NCBI RefSeq assembly: GCF_008329715.1
Contig: NZ_VTSR01000015.1
Location: forward strand, 1 to 64,000
Source of the DNA: Gimesia chilikensis
Lineage (GTDB): Bacteria > Planctomycetota > Planctomycetia > Planctomycetales > Planctomycetaceae
Direction: 5' to 3'
DNA: 64,000 nt
Shown: positions 44,872 to 54,661 of the stretch, piece after piece
How positions within the stretch are numbered: the first letter of the stretch is position 1
Layout of the letters: the number at the start of each line of letters is the position of its first letter
Translations under genes and position numbers: made by a program
Notes under the pieces: model-generated
Seen by the model: only the letters and a program-made list of their open reading frames with translations
What the model was told of the DNA's origin: nothing
Database searches by the model: none

Positions 44872-47052
44872 CTATTTCTTCGCCAGCTTGTCTTTTCCTT
44901 CCGGATCCGTGATCGTCAGATAAATCACGTTAGATGCATAGTTGGTCGTGATGGAGAAGGTAATCCCCACGCGAGCCATCGCTGCAAACGGAAAGCGTTT
45001 GATCGGCTTTGCTTTGTCCGACGCTTCAATAATCAGCGTTCCTTCCAGCGTCTTCCCTGCCAGACGGGTCTTGCTCTTCTTGGAGAGGCTCACTCCGGGC
45101 GGCAGTTGCAGACCAAACTTGGAATTGAAATACTCAAAGGCGGTCGCCAGCGTCACGGGATCTTTATACGCATCACTGCGTTTGATTTTGACTTTGATCT
45201 CGGCTGATTCACCCGGCTTGAGTGTGATTTCATTCGGGGTCGCGGTGACCTCCAGCAGGTCGAGAGGTTTGGTCACACCCACGATTGAGGTGTTGATCGG
45301 CCAGCGGGCCTGTCCGCCACCACGTGACTGAATTTCCGCGGTGATGCGTCCTTCGCGGACGATTTCGATCTCTTTACCATCCGGTCCGGGCACTTTGGCT
45401 TTACCGGAAATCTTCACCAGCGCGGCATTGATTGGTGCATCTTTGGATGCCTTGAGAATCAGACCGCAGTCATTCACGCCCGAGGGCAGGGTGACTGGTT
45501 CGAAAGTCACCCCTTCCGGCAGCCCTTCGATATTCATCTCAATCGGTCCGTCAAAACCGTTGAGCCGTTTCACGCGGGCAAACCACATCATGTTGGTCCC
45601 GGGTGCGATCTGGGCATAATAATATTCGCCATGCACTTCAAATTCGGGGCCACTCAGTTCCGCCGAGAGGTGATAGGCAAACCGTTCGCCACCCCGGTCG
45701 TGCAGGTCGCGAACGGTCACGTAGTACTCACCGTCCGCGGGTGCTTTGAAGTAGAAATTGGCGTCTTTGGTCGAAAGCCCGTCGTCGGCTTCGGAATTCG
45801 CGCCACCGTTGACATAGATCCGCTGTGGCTTCGATTTACTGTCAACCACTTCCATCACGCAGTCCAAAGGCAGGTCGATGCGATTGGCCATCAGGTCGAA
45901 GGAGTAGTACTGATCCTTCTTCGCTTTGAAGGAATAAAAGTGCGTCTGTCCCTCTTCGGTTAACAGGCCGCTGACGCCCATCGGCAGAGTCAGCGGAAAT
46001 GCGGTTTCCAGCGAGGTGTTGGTATTGGGAGCTGCTACCTGAGGATTCTCGCTGACCAGGGTCCAGACAGCATTCGTTTTCCCGGCAGGAGTCGTGAAGG
46101 TCCGTTGTGCCCAGCCAGTCTCTTGTGCGTCAGCACCGGAGAAGGTCGCTTTCGTATTTCCCTTGAGGGCAAAGCCGTGCAGCTCGACGTCTTCCGATTT
46201 CCCTTTCTGCACAGCCAGCGGGTAAGTGAAGTTCACGAACGGCGTGTCACTGACTTCAATGCAGTAAGCATATTTGGGAGTACCCACGTAGCGGGCATCG
46301 CGAATTTCAAACACGTACTCCCCATCTGCGGGCAGCTTGTAAGTGATCAGTGAGTCGGATTTGTAATAGTTGTCGTTCTGCGCAACAATCTGTTTCTGCG
46401 GTCCATACAGGGTCAGGATCGAGTCCATCAGGTAAACATTCGAAGTCTGCATCGTGTGAATCGCTTCAGTGACCCGCTGGGCATAGACCTGGATGGTGAT
46501 CTCCTGGCCTTTTTTCCCCTTGAACTTGTAGCAGTCCAGATCTTCCGACTTTTCCACGAGGCCACAGACCGTCGAGGGGACCGTCACTTCCTGGGCCGTG
46601 TCGAAGGAATTGTTGTCTTTCTTTTCCTCTTCTTCGATGACCGGGAAGGGAGTGACCAGCAGATGCGTCACGCTGGAGACCGCCTGGTCGGTGGCGACGC
46701 GGCACTCATAAACCCGTGCGGGCTGATCCTGGGGAACCTCAACGTCAAATGCGAAAGGCGTTCCTACCGACCCCCGGCCACGGCGTGGCGCGTCCTTCGG
46801 TTTGGGCTCGGCAAAGATCATCTTGATGCCTGGCTTATCGAAGAAGACCGAGTGCGTATTATCCAGGGTGTAGCTGGAATGGAGCTGAATCTTTCGTTTA
46901 TCTCCCTGCTGAACCGCGGCTGGTTTGAATGCGACCAGCTGACGGAAACCGATTTTGGAGGGAGCGTCTTTCTTTGCATCAGCGGCCTGCAAACGGGGCA
47001 GGGCAGAGACGAACAGACTGAAAGTCATTAAAGAAAAAACGAAACAGCGCAT
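44872..47052 (-). CDS. Large exported protein with PPC-type domains
   Basis: A 726-residue protein from the ATG at 47052, where a signal peptide begins (FVFSLMTFSLFVSALPRLQA). Two PPC (bacterial pre-peptidase C-terminal) domains are visible around residues 150-270 and 350-480: NNSFDTAQEVTVPSTVCGLV with YKFKGKKGQEITIQVYA, and TSLETAFPLTLPMGVSG with HFYSFKAKKDQYYSFDLMA. The C-terminal part has Ig-like strands (VTATPNEITLKPGESAEIKV). No enzyme motif. The usual planctomycete neighbours are DUF1501 and DUF1549/1553 genes, and both follow here. Confidence 0.85.
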   Translation of the reverse strand: MRCFVFSLMTFSLFVSALPRLQAADAKKDAPSKIGFRQLVAFKPAAVQQGDKRKIQLHSSYTLDNTHSVFFDKPGIKMIFAEPKPKDAPRRGRGSVGTPFAFDVEVPQDQPARVYECRVATDQAVSSVTHLLVTPFPVIEEEEKKDNNSFDTAQEVTVPSTVCGLVEKSEDLDCYKFKGKKGQEITIQVYAQRVTEAIHTMQTSNVYLMDSILTLYGPQKQIVAQNDNYYKSDSLITYKLPADGEYVFEIRDARYVGTPKYAYCIEVSDTPFVNFTYPLAVQKGKSEDVELHGFALKGNTKATFSGADAQETGWAQRTFTTPAGKTNAVWTLVSENPQVAAPNTNTSLETAFPLTLPMGVSGLLTEEGQTHFYSFKAKKDQYYSFDLMANRIDLPLDCVMEVVDSKSKPQRIYVNGGANSEADDGLSTKDANFYFKAPADGEYYVTVRDLHDRGGERFAYHLSAELSGPEFEVHGEYYYAQIAPGTNMMWFARVKRLNGFDGPIEMNIEGLPEGVTFEPVTLPSGVNDCGLILKASKDAPINAALVKISGKAKVPGPDGKEIEIVREGRITAEIQSRGGGQARWPINTSIVGVTKPLDLLEVTATPNEITLKPGESAEIKVKIKRSDAYKDPVTLATAFEYFNSKFGLQLPPGVSLSKKSKTRLAGKTLEGTLIIEASDKAKPIKRFPFAAMARVGITFSITTNYASNVIYLTITDPEGKDKLAKK

Positions 47053-47164
47053 GACCTTGATCCTGAATAAACGCAATGGAGAGCCTGAAAACAGGGATGC
47101 CCCTTTGGACTCGATATCCACAGGGGCGATCTCTGTTCAATCTGTGAGGAAGGAGTACTCGAGA

Positions 47165-48511
47165 TTACCCCATCAGTTCCGGAATGGGTTGTCCTTCGCA
47201 GACAATCAGCGGACGCCCATCCTCGGGAGAGACAAAGTAATGATCGAGTTTCACACCCAGTTTTGAGTAAATCGTCGCGGCAACGTCTGCCGGATAATAT
47301 TCGTTTCCGACCGGACGCGAACCGGTGTCGTCGGTGGCACCAACCACCTGACCGGCGGGAGTGCCGGCACCGATCATCATCATGGTTGAAGCCGTTGACC
47401 AATGGTCACGACCGGCGGCGGAGTTAATCACCGGGGTCCGACCGAAGTCAGTCAGCCAGACAACGAGTGTGTTATCCAGCATGCCCCGCTGTTTCAGGTC
47501 GAGCACCAGTGAGGTGACGCCCTGGTCGAAGGGGGGCAGCAGCCGTTCCAGACCTTTGAAGTTGTTGGTGTGCGTGTCCCAGCCACCGCTGCTGACGGTT
47601 ACAAAGCGGGAACCGGCTTCGATCAGGCGACGGGCCAGCAGACAGCTCTGTCCCAGGTTGTGACGCCCATACTCGTCGCGGGTTTTGTCCGATTCCTGGC
47701 TGAGGTCAAACGCTTTCTGCGTATCAGCCGAGGTGATCATACTGAAAGCATTCTGATAGTGAGCATCAGAAGCTTCAAATGTATTCTGGTTCTGATCCGC
47801 CTGACGCTGCAGCGTGTCGATGGCAGTCAGAGCCTGCTGACGACGCTTCATCCGATCAATGGAGATCCCGGAAGGGGGAGAAATATCCCGCACGGTGAAG
47901 TTCTTCGCGTTGGGATCGCCGGGGATTTCAAACGGGTTGTACTGAATACCCAGGTAGCCACCCAGGCCGCCGTTGAAACGCCGGTCGACGTTGTTCCCCA
48001 GCTGAATATGCGGCGGAATGTTGGTTTTGAAACCCTTGGTTTTCGCAATGACCGCCCCGTAGCAGGGATAGGTCACGGAAGGGTTGAACTTATGCCCTGA
48101 CAGCATGAAGGCATCAGCGGTTGAGTGTGCCCCGTTCTGCGGGTTCAGGTTCCGCATGATCGAGAACTCTTTCGCATGCTTTGCGAACAGAGGCACTTTC
48201 TCGGTGAATTGAATGCCGGGCAGTGCGGTGCTGATGGCAGAAAAATCGCCACGCACGTCGGCGGAGGCATTTGGTTTAGGATCGAACGTATCGTGGTGAC
48301 TGGTACCGCCACGCGTCCAGATCAGAATACAGTTGGTGTCGTTCGAAGGATCTGCCAGTGCACCAGACTCACCCTGGGAAGCATGAGCCTGACCACGCAG
48401 GACGGAATCCAGCGAGATACCAAAAGCACTCAGCGCACCAACTTCCAGCAGAAATTGACGACGGCTTCCGGTTTCACAGTTAGAAACCTTCTCGGGGAAA
48501 AGCTTCAGCAT
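47165..48511 (-). CDS. DUF1501 family protein, Tat-exported
   Basis: A 448-residue alkaline-phosphatase/sulfatase-fold protein. The N-terminus has a twin-arginine signal (GSRRQFLLEVGALSAFG). The body shows NCILIWTRGGTSHHDTFDPK, MRNLNPQNGAHSTADAFMLSG and VVWLTDFGRTPVINSAAGRDH with HWSTASTMMMIG, all characteristic of DUF1501. No formylglycine Cys motif is present, so its activity, if any, differs from sulfatases. It ends 112 bases upstream of the PPC gene in the same direction, and the two may form an operon. Confidence 0.92.
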   Translation of the reverse strand: MLKLFPEKVSNCETGSRRQFLLEVGALSAFGISLDSVLRGQAHASQGESGALADPSNDTNCILIWTRGGTSHHDTFDPKPNASADVRGDFSAISTALPGIQFTEKVPLFAKHAKEFSIMRNLNPQNGAHSTADAFMLSGHKFNPSVTYPCYGAVIAKTKGFKTNIPPHIQLGNNVDRRFNGGLGGYLGIQYNPFEIPGDPNAKNFTVRDISPPSGISIDRMKRRQQALTAIDTLQRQADQNQNTFEASDAHYQNAFSMITSADTQKAFDLSQESDKTRDEYGRHNLGQSCLLARRLIEAGSRFVTVSSGGWDTHTNNFKGLERLLPPFDQGVTSLVLDLKQRGMLDNTLVVWLTDFGRTPVINSAAGRDHWSTASTMMMIGAGTPAGQVVGATDDTGSRPVGNEYYPADVAATIYSKLGVKLDHYFVSPEDGRPLIVCEGQPIPELMG

Positions 48512-49030
48512 CAGAAACTCCTTTTGTGGCAGGACCCTGAAGATCAGGGGATAAGATTAGGAGGGAAAATTGGTTGTTAGCGTTAACAATTTGGCAAGTT
48601 AACTAATATAATTGTAACCGTTTATGTAAGGTAGGCAAATATAAAATCGGTTTCGCGGTCTGATTTTTATAAGTCGGAAATTCCCTTTGCGAAATTTCAC
48701 TCCTTGATTGGCTTAAATTATAGCGATAAAATAAAAGAAGCAACAGGGATTGCCCCGTTCCGCACTGAACACTAAGTCACGCCACGTTGCTCCCGCCAAC
48801 TTGGAAATCGTACTAAAATTCAGAGGTTTTTTTTGCAATTTCTCTATTTTTTAGTATATTTAAGTATAAATGGCTTCTTATGTTAAGCCACGATATTCCC
48901 ACCTGACACCACACTCAACCTGCCAGACCCGCCTGTGCTCCGCACTGACGACTGCTGATGCCTTCGATTCCTGTTAGATAGTTTGACCAATTTTCTAATG
49001 GATGACTGCAAGCAAAAGCGAGTTGATCTC
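48512..49030. other. A/T-rich divergent regulatory region
   Basis: About 520 bases between the divergently read DUF1501 and DUF1549 genes. The A/T content is markedly higher than in the surroundings (for example around 48590-48740 and 48820-48900, including TTTTTAGTATATTTAAGTAT). GTTAGCGTTAAC near 48575 is a partial inverted repeat. No convincing gene. It probably carries promoters for both directions. Confidence 0.5.
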
Positions 49031-51532
49031 ATGATGAACTGGAAGACTCACGTGAAGAATAAAATGATGTTTCACCGCACACTCATGGTTACCACATTTC
49101 TGTTGGGAATCTGCGCCCTGAATACATCCCGCGCCGCTGAAACGGCTCTGCAGGTGTCCCCGGAACAGATCGAACTCTCTGGTCTGCTGGACTATTTCCA
49201 GATCCAGGTCTCGATTCTCGAAGACAAAAAAATCGTCGGCGATCTGACTCATGAAGCCAGCTATCAAAGCCTGACCCCTGAAGTACTGGAAGTGAACGCG
49301 GAAGGACTTGTCCGGCCGCTCCAGACAGGAAAAGGTCAGATCCAGGTCACTCAGGGCAAAGAGCAGCGCGTCATCGAAGTCGTCGTCAATTCGCGGAAGA
49401 ACGGCAAGAACGTCAGCTTCGTGAAAGATGTTGTTCCGGTCCTCAACAAGGGGGGCTGCAGCCTGGGTGGCTGCCATGCGTCTCAGTTCGGGAAGGGGGG
49501 CTTTAAATTATCGCTCTTCGGTTATGCTCCGGAACAGGACTACCCCGCGATTGCCCGCGACGACCGTCAGCGTCGCGTCTCGATTTTGCAGCCCGAACAG
49601 AGTCTGATTCTGCAGAAAGCCTCGATGGGGATGGCCCATGGCGGGGGACGCCGCTTCGCTAAAGACTCCTACGAATACCGGATCCTGAAAGAGTGGATCG
49701 CCGAGGCCGTCACTGAAATCGACGATAAGGAACCAACTGTAGTCGGTATGGAACTGACGCCGATGACCCGCCGCTACAAGCAGGGAGACATTCAGCAGCT
49801 CCGCGTCGTCGCTGAATACAGTGACGGTTCCAAACAGGACGTAACCGCTCTGGCACAATACGACAGTCTGATTGAAAACATCGCCACCGTCACACCACGG
49901 GGAAAAATTGAAATCCAGGGCCCGGGTCAGACCGCGGTCATGGTCCGCTTCATGGGCCAGGCAAAAATTTCGACCGTGATCTCTCCTTACAAAGAAAAGG
50001 TCAACCTGGCTGAATTCAAACCCAATAACTTTATCGACGAACAGATTAAACAGCGGTACGAAGAACTGGGGCTCGAGCCTTCGCCCCTCTGCTCGGATGA
50101 AGTTTTCATTCGTCGCGCCTTCCTTGATACCATCGGAACTCTCCCCAGCCCCGAAAAAGTCAAGTCGTTCCTGGAATCGAAAGACCCCAACAAACGCAGC
50201 TATCTGATTGACGAACTGCTGGGTCTGACCGGCGATCCCGAACGGGATGTGTACGTCGAAGCCTGGAGTGCCTACTGGGGCATGAAATGGGGCGACCTGC
50301 TGCGTATCAACCGTAACAAGATCGGCGATGGCGGCATGTGGGCCTTCTCCAACTGGGTCCGTCAGTCGCTGCGGGAAAACAAACCGGTCGACAAATTCGT
50401 AAACGAGATCATTACCGCCCAGGGATCCATCTATCAGAATGGCCCGGCCAACTATTTCAAAATCGCAACCAACCCTGAAGACCTCGCCGAAGCCACTTCG
50501 CAGATCTTCCTGGGAGTCCGTCTGCAGTGTGCCAAGTGTCACCACCATCCCTTCGAAGTTTACAGTCAGAAAGATTACTACAGCCTGGCCGCTTTCTTCA
50601 CCCGCGTCGGCAATAAAGGGAGTGTTGAATTCGGTGCCCTGGGACAGGACACGATCATCAAAGTCAAGAACAGCGGCTCGATCCGCCATCCGCGGACCCG
50701 TAAAACCATGGAACCGACTCCGCTGATGGGTGAGCCAATCGACACGAAAACGGTTCGCGATTTCCGTCGTCCACTGGCCAGCTGGATCACTTCCCCGGAA
50801 AACCGCCTGTTCTCAAAAAATATCGTCAACCGCTTCTGGTCCTACTACATGGGAACCGGTTTCGTGGAACCGATCGACGACATGCGGGAAACCAACCCGG
50901 CTTCCAACCCGGAACTGCTCAACGCACTGGCCGATCACTTTGTTAATTCGGGCTACGACCTGAAAGAACTGATGCGGGTCATCATGAACTCTCGCGCTTA
51001 TCAGCTCTCTTCAAGTCCACTCCCCGAAAACGTGGCCAAGACACGGTTCTACACGCACTACAACGTGAAGCGACTTTCAGCCGAAGTCCTGCTGGATGCC
51101 CTGGATGATATCACCGGTTCGCAGGAACGCTTCCGCGGCGTTCCCCAGGGAACCCGGGCCATCGAACTGCCCGACCCCAACTACAACTCTTACTTCCTGG
51201 ATACGCTGGGACGTCCCAAGCGCGTCATCACCTGTGAGTGCGAACGTACCAGCCAGCCCAACCTGGCCCAGGTACTGCAGGTGGCCAACGGTCAGTTGAT
51301 CAACACTAAGCTGTCCGCGAAGTCTGGTCGCATTGAGCAGCTGTTGAAAGAAAAGGCCCCCGATAAGGATGTCTTTACGGAAATGTATCTGGTCGCCTTC
51401 AGCCGTTACCCGACTCAAGAAGAACTGGCCAAATGCGAGCAGATCGTCAAAGCCGCCCCCAACAAACGGGAAGGCTACCAGGACGTTCTCTGGGCCATCA
51501 GTAACAGCCGCGAGTTCCTGTTCAACCATTGA
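49031..51532 (+). CDS. DUF1549/DUF1553 surface protein with Ig-like domain and heme-like motifs
   Basis: About 833 residues from the ATG at 49031 (start uncertain; a further in-frame start at 48983 and ATGs at 49064 exist). After the signal (LMVTTFLLGICALNTSRAAE) comes an Ig/BIG2-like domain (residues about 25-115). Then follows a planctomycete cytochrome-like motif GGCSLGGCHASQFGKGG (CX4CH) with a later SMGMAHGGGRRF, a second Ig-like part (residues about 235-310), the DUF1549 domain with LQCAKCHHHPFEVYSQKDYY (CxxCH), and the DUF1553 domain ending ISNSREFLFNH. It may be a surface c-type cytochrome-like protein. It is divergent from the DUF1501/PPC pair and forms one module with them by family custom. 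Confidence 0.88.
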   Translation: MMNWKTHVKNKMMFHRTLMVTTFLLGICALNTSRAAETALQVSPEQIELSGLLDYFQIQVSILEDKKIVGDLTHEASYQSLTPEVLEVNAEGLVRPLQTGKGQIQVTQGKEQRVIEVVVNSRKNGKNVSFVKDVVPVLNKGGCSLGGCHASQFGKGGFKLSLFGYAPEQDYPAIARDDRQRRVSILQPEQSLILQKASMGMAHGGGRRFAKDSYEYRILKEWIAEAVTEIDDKEPTVVGMELTPMTRRYKQGDIQQLRVVAEYSDGSKQDVTALAQYDSLIENIATVTPRGKIEIQGPGQTAVMVRFMGQAKISTVISPYKEKVNLAEFKPNNFIDEQIKQRYEELGLEPSPLCSDEVFIRRAFLDTIGTLPSPEKVKSFLESKDPNKRSYLIDELLGLTGDPERDVYVEAWSAYWGMKWGDLLRINRNKIGDGGMWAFSNWVRQSLRENKPVDKFVNEIITAQGSIYQNGPANYFKIATNPEDLAEATSQIFLGVRLQCAKCHHHPFEVYSQKDYYSLAAFFTRVGNKGSVEFGALGQDTIIKVKNSGSIRHPRTRKTMEPTPLMGEPIDTKTVRDFRRPLASWITSPENRLFSKNIVNRFWSYYMGTGFVEPIDDMRETNPASNPELLNALADHFVNSGYDLKELMRVIMNSRAYQLSSSPLPENVAKTRFYTHYNVKRLSAEVLLDALDDITGSQERFRGVPQGTRAIELPDPNYNSYFLDTLGRPKRVITCECERTSQPNLAQVLQVANGQLINTKLSAKSGRIEQLLKEKAPDKDVFTEMYLVAFSRYPTQEELAKCEQIVKAAPNKREGYQDVLWAISNSREFLFNH

Positions 51533-51563
51533 TCCCGGTGAACCCGCGTAAGACTTAAAGAAA

Positions 51564-51600
51564 ACAGCCCGTCTCAATTACATGAGACGGACTGTTTTTT
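51564..51600 (+). terminator. Rho-independent terminator of the DUF1549/1553 gene
   Basis: Stem ACAGCCCGTCTCA / TGAGACGGACTGT with loop ATTACA, then a T run. Confidence 0.85.
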
Positions 51601-51768
51601 CATTCTGGGTAGGCACGAAACAGCACCAGACCACGCTCAGCCCTCAACCTCCTTTTGCCTGCGGCAATCCCGGATTACATCCAAGACCACCCCTGAAATA
51701 AGCGCTCTCATCCGATCGAATTTCAAGTTCCATCCTGAATGGAAAGACTCTCACCAGCCAAGTTATTG

Positions 51769-53280
51769 CTATTGCTGTTTTTTCTTTTGCTGCTTCTCTT
51801 TCTCAGCCTGCTGCTGGTAATACTCCCGGATGATTTTGCCTTCATAACCCACCCGTTCCCAGGCAGGCCAGATCGGTGCTTCGGCCTGTACCTCGGCGTA
51901 AATCTCCTGCATCTGCCGTTTCATCTTTTCGAAGATCTCGCGTTCGCTTTCGGAACGGTCGGTGGTCTCTCCAATATCATTGGCGATATGATACAGCTCA
52001 AACCCGGTCAGCTGTGCCCGCTTCAGGTCTTTAATTTCCTCTGCTGTGATACTGCCCGAAGGCTTTGGAGTCGGCACATCGAGTCGCGCCAGTAGTTTCC
52101 ATTCACCATCGCGAATAGCCACTTTCGGTTCGTTACGCGACCGGTTGAACTGCCAGTACAAAGGACGCTTGCGCTGCAATGCCTGTCCCTCAAACAAAGG
52201 CAGGATACTCGTGCCGTCCAGCACGCGATCGGTGGGAGCGGGGATCTTCGCAACCTCGCACAGGGTCGGCAGGATATCGACACCACAGATCGGCACATCA
52301 CTGGTGGTTCCGGCATTCACATGACCGGGCCACTGAATGATACCCGGCACACGAATCCCTCCCTCGTAGGTATAACCTTTCTTATCCCGCAAAGGTCCTG
52401 CGGATCCATGCGGATGACGACCGGTGATCGCCGGTCCGTTATCGCTGGTGAAAATGATCAGTGTGTTCTCGCGGAGTTTCTGATCCTCCAGTGTTTTCAG
52501 AATACGACCAAAGGCATCGTCCATCTGTGTGACGTTCCCATGATGGGCGGGCAGTGTCGATCCTTCTGGTGCGGTATACAATTTGCGGAAGCGTTCTGCA
52601 CTCGCAATCGGTTCGTGCGGTTCATGAAAACAGACGAACATGAAGAACGGCTTTTCCTTATCCCTGAGATTGACCAGCCAGTCCTCCGCCTCGTCAGCAA
52701 CCAGCTGTGATGCATAACCTTCCAGCCTCCCGACGGGCTTCGCGTTTCGTACGAAGTTAAACGGATTCTCATGCGTGGGCAGGGCGTTGTTCTGTGTCGC
52801 GAACCAGTGATCGAAACCATGATCCGACGGTTGGGGCTGCCCCACCAGATTGAACATCCCGTTCAAGTGCCATTTGCCGACATGACAGGTGGCATAACCT
52901 GACTGACGCAACAGGGTCGCGATGGTAATCTCCTGCTTGCGGACATGCATGGGTGAATACATGGGAATCCAGTTATACACGCCCACACGAAACGGGGTCC
53001 GGCCCGTCATCAGACCCGTACGGGAGGGAGAACAGTTGGGATGGGCGGCGTAGCAGCTCGTCAGCTTCAATCCCTCTCTCGCGAACTGGTCGAGGTGGGG
53101 ACTTTGAATCACCGGATGACCGTAACAGGCCAGGTCACCATACCCCAGATCATCGCACAGCACGACCATGATATTCGGCCGGCCGGGTACTGCAGAGGAA
53201 GGCGCCTCCTGGGCAGAGAGCAGCAGGGGAGACAGGAACAGGGCCAGCATAAACGTTAACGAGAGTTTCAGGAACGACAT
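51769..53280 (-). CDS. Formylglycine-dependent sulfatase (arylsulfatase family)
   Basis: A 503-residue exported sulfatase from the ATG at 53280, where the signal peptide starts (SFLKLSLTFMLALFLSPLLL); an upstream frame to 53460 is not needed. Sulfatase signature 1 is NCSPSRTGLMTGRTPF near residue 90; the Cys in CSPSR is the residue converted to formylglycine. The metal site PNIMVVLCDDLGYGDLACY near residue 40 and TSDNGPAITG and DIGETTD features are typical. The substrate is a sulfated polysaccharide or ester, not readable. The C-terminal tail is Gln/Lys-rich. It needs a formylglycine-generating enzyme encoded elsewhere. Confidence 0.93.
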   Translation of the reverse strand: MSFLKLSLTFMLALFLSPLLLSAQEAPSSAVPGRPNIMVVLCDDLGYGDLACYGHPVIQSPHLDQFAREGLKLTSCYAAHPNCSPSRTGLMTGRTPFRVGVYNWIPMYSPMHVRKQEITIATLLRQSGYATCHVGKWHLNGMFNLVGQPQPSDHGFDHWFATQNNALPTHENPFNFVRNAKPVGRLEGYASQLVADEAEDWLVNLRDKEKPFFMFVCFHEPHEPIASAERFRKLYTAPEGSTLPAHHGNVTQMDDAFGRILKTLEDQKLRENTLIIFTSDNGPAITGRHPHGSAGPLRDKKGYTYEGGIRVPGIIQWPGHVNAGTTSDVPICGVDILPTLCEVAKIPAPTDRVLDGTSILPLFEGQALQRKRPLYWQFNRSRNEPKVAIRDGEWKLLARLDVPTPKPSGSITAEEIKDLKRAQLTGFELYHIANDIGETTDRSESEREIFEKMKRQMQEIYAEVQAEAPIWPAWERVGYEGKIIREYYQQQAEKEKQQKKKQQ

Positions 53281-53417
53281 GGGGGGTAACCTTTCCGGAT
53301 CGATGCGCCGTCTTCCATTCAAGACAGCACAGGGAAATTCGTGGGCATGTGCTTCAGTACTACTTAAAAACATCCCGATTCGAAAAGCAACTCCATTCGT
53401 GTCATTCAACGAAAAGA

Positions 53418-53447
53418 GCCCCTGGCATGAAGGTTCATACCAGGGGC
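53418..53447 (-). terminator. Rho-independent terminator of the pseudopilin gene
   Basis: Hairpin GCCCCTGGCATGA / TTCATACCAGGGGC with a short loop. On the minus strand it is followed by a T-rich stretch (CTCTTTTCG), so it ends the gene at 53503-54024. Confidence 0.75.
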
Positions 53448-53502
53448 ATCTTCGGTTCACTCTTGCCTAAAGAATGTATCGTGTGCTGTAATCAGCGGCG
53501 GA

Positions 53503-54024
53503 TTACAGTGCATCCAGGCTGGTGCCGTTAGCGGCTGTACCAGCGTTGTTCCCTTTGATCTGACCGGTCGCAGGATTGTAGATCCAGCCGACCGTTTCAG
53601 TACCGTCTTTCGCGGTTTCATCAGGAGTGGTCCCTGCAACATCGGTTACGATCATCACACCCCGACCACCGGTGAAGGGGTTCGGAGGCAGACTGCCGAT
53701 GAGGTAAGGTCCCAGTGGTTTAGTACCGACAGCACCCGTGGTGCCATCTTTGTCGCTGGACAGCAGCAGCGAATCACGGAAATCATTGGGGTCGGTTGAA
53801 CCGTCCGCCGGGAATTTTCCATCGTGCTGGAATTTGTACAACTGAATCTGACTTCGCAGAGTCTGCAGGTCCTGAACCAGAACCGACTCGCGAGCGTCAT
53901 CATTGGATGAAGTAAATTGTGGCAGCACTGTCGCAGCCAGGATCCCGAGGATCACGACCACAATCAGCACTTCGACGAGGGTAAAACCTGCTCGTCTTGG
54001 TTGTTTTCGTGTAGTTTTAATCAT
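53503..54024 (-). CDS. Type II secretion / type IV pilin-like pseudopilin
   Basis: A 173-residue protein. The N-terminus has the prepilin motif RRAGFTLVEVLIVVVILGIL (cleavage after Gly, then Phe, with Glu at position 5 of the mature part). The helix continues into VQDLQTLRSQIQLYKFQHDG, GspG-like. The C-terminal part (PLGPYLIGSLPPNPFTGG, ETVGWIYNPATGQIKGN) is a compact beta domain rich in Gly and Thr, as in major pseudopilins. Single gene with its own terminator; no other Gsp genes in the window. Confidence 0.88.
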   Translation of the reverse strand: MIKTTRKQPRRAGFTLVEVLIVVVILGILAATVLPQFTSSNDDARESVLVQDLQTLRSQIQLYKFQHDGKFPADGSTDPNDFRDSLLLSSDKDGTTGAVGTKPLGPYLIGSLPPNPFTGGRGVMIVTDVAGTTPDETAKDGTETVGWIYNPATGQIKGNNAGTAANGTSLDAL

Positions 54025-54661
54025 TGCCCTTCTCCGAGATTAAACGAATGTGCCTGTCACATCGCCTGATGTTAGTTACAAATTGATTTGTATCCGGGTA
54101 ACCAGCTTAACTCAGGAAACAAATGAATTCCCGGATGCATTCAGAACCAGTTCCGTTTCACCTGAGCACTGTGAAACCTCATTACCGATTCTTACTTACA
54201 TGGCCCTGTTCAGAAGGGACGCCGACTGACTGGCCACCAAAATCTATGTTGCTTCCCAAGGGAGTCAATTTAATTTCAGGAGAATCTCTGCGTATACCAG
54301 CCTTCCTGTATCGAATACAACGATTGGAGAGGTTTGTGAAAGAGTTCTCCCACGAAATCGACGAAAAAGCGACAGAATCAGTGGATGATTCCCGGCCAAT
54401 TGTTCCAGAGCAAAGCTGTCGTGCCTGGCAGGCCGGACCGGTTTTAAGGATTTTTCCAGATCTGATTCGTGGCAAGCAGAGGTCCACCCGAGAGCTTTTT
54501 TACAGTCTCTCTGGCTGGATGTACCGCAAGCAGCGGGCATACTAAACAACTTCCATCGCTTCCCGGCGGGAAATCTCAGCTTGAATTCCCCTCCCGTCCG
54601 CGAGAAAATGAAAGCAGTGTCCTCTCTCACAAAATTACTTCAGGCGGAAGGCGGGGTTGCA
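54025..54661. other. Gene-free stretch
   Basis: No convincing gene. A plus-strand frame of 140 codons (54123-54545) overlaps minus-strand frames of similar length. None has a good ribosome-binding site or a family look, and the composition is unlike coding DNA here. The last bases are the leader of the gene at 54662 (GGCGGGG near 54650). Confidence 0.5.

Noticed and set aside
49508-50689. Minus-strand 393-codon frame inside the DUF1549 gene
   Set aside because: Pure antisense shadow, rich in Phe, Val, Gly and Asp, of a strongly supported gene.
54123-54545. Plus-strand 140-codon frame upstream of the GH43-like gene
   Set aside because: No ribosome-binding site, no family look and overlapping frames on the opposite strand; treated as non-coding.
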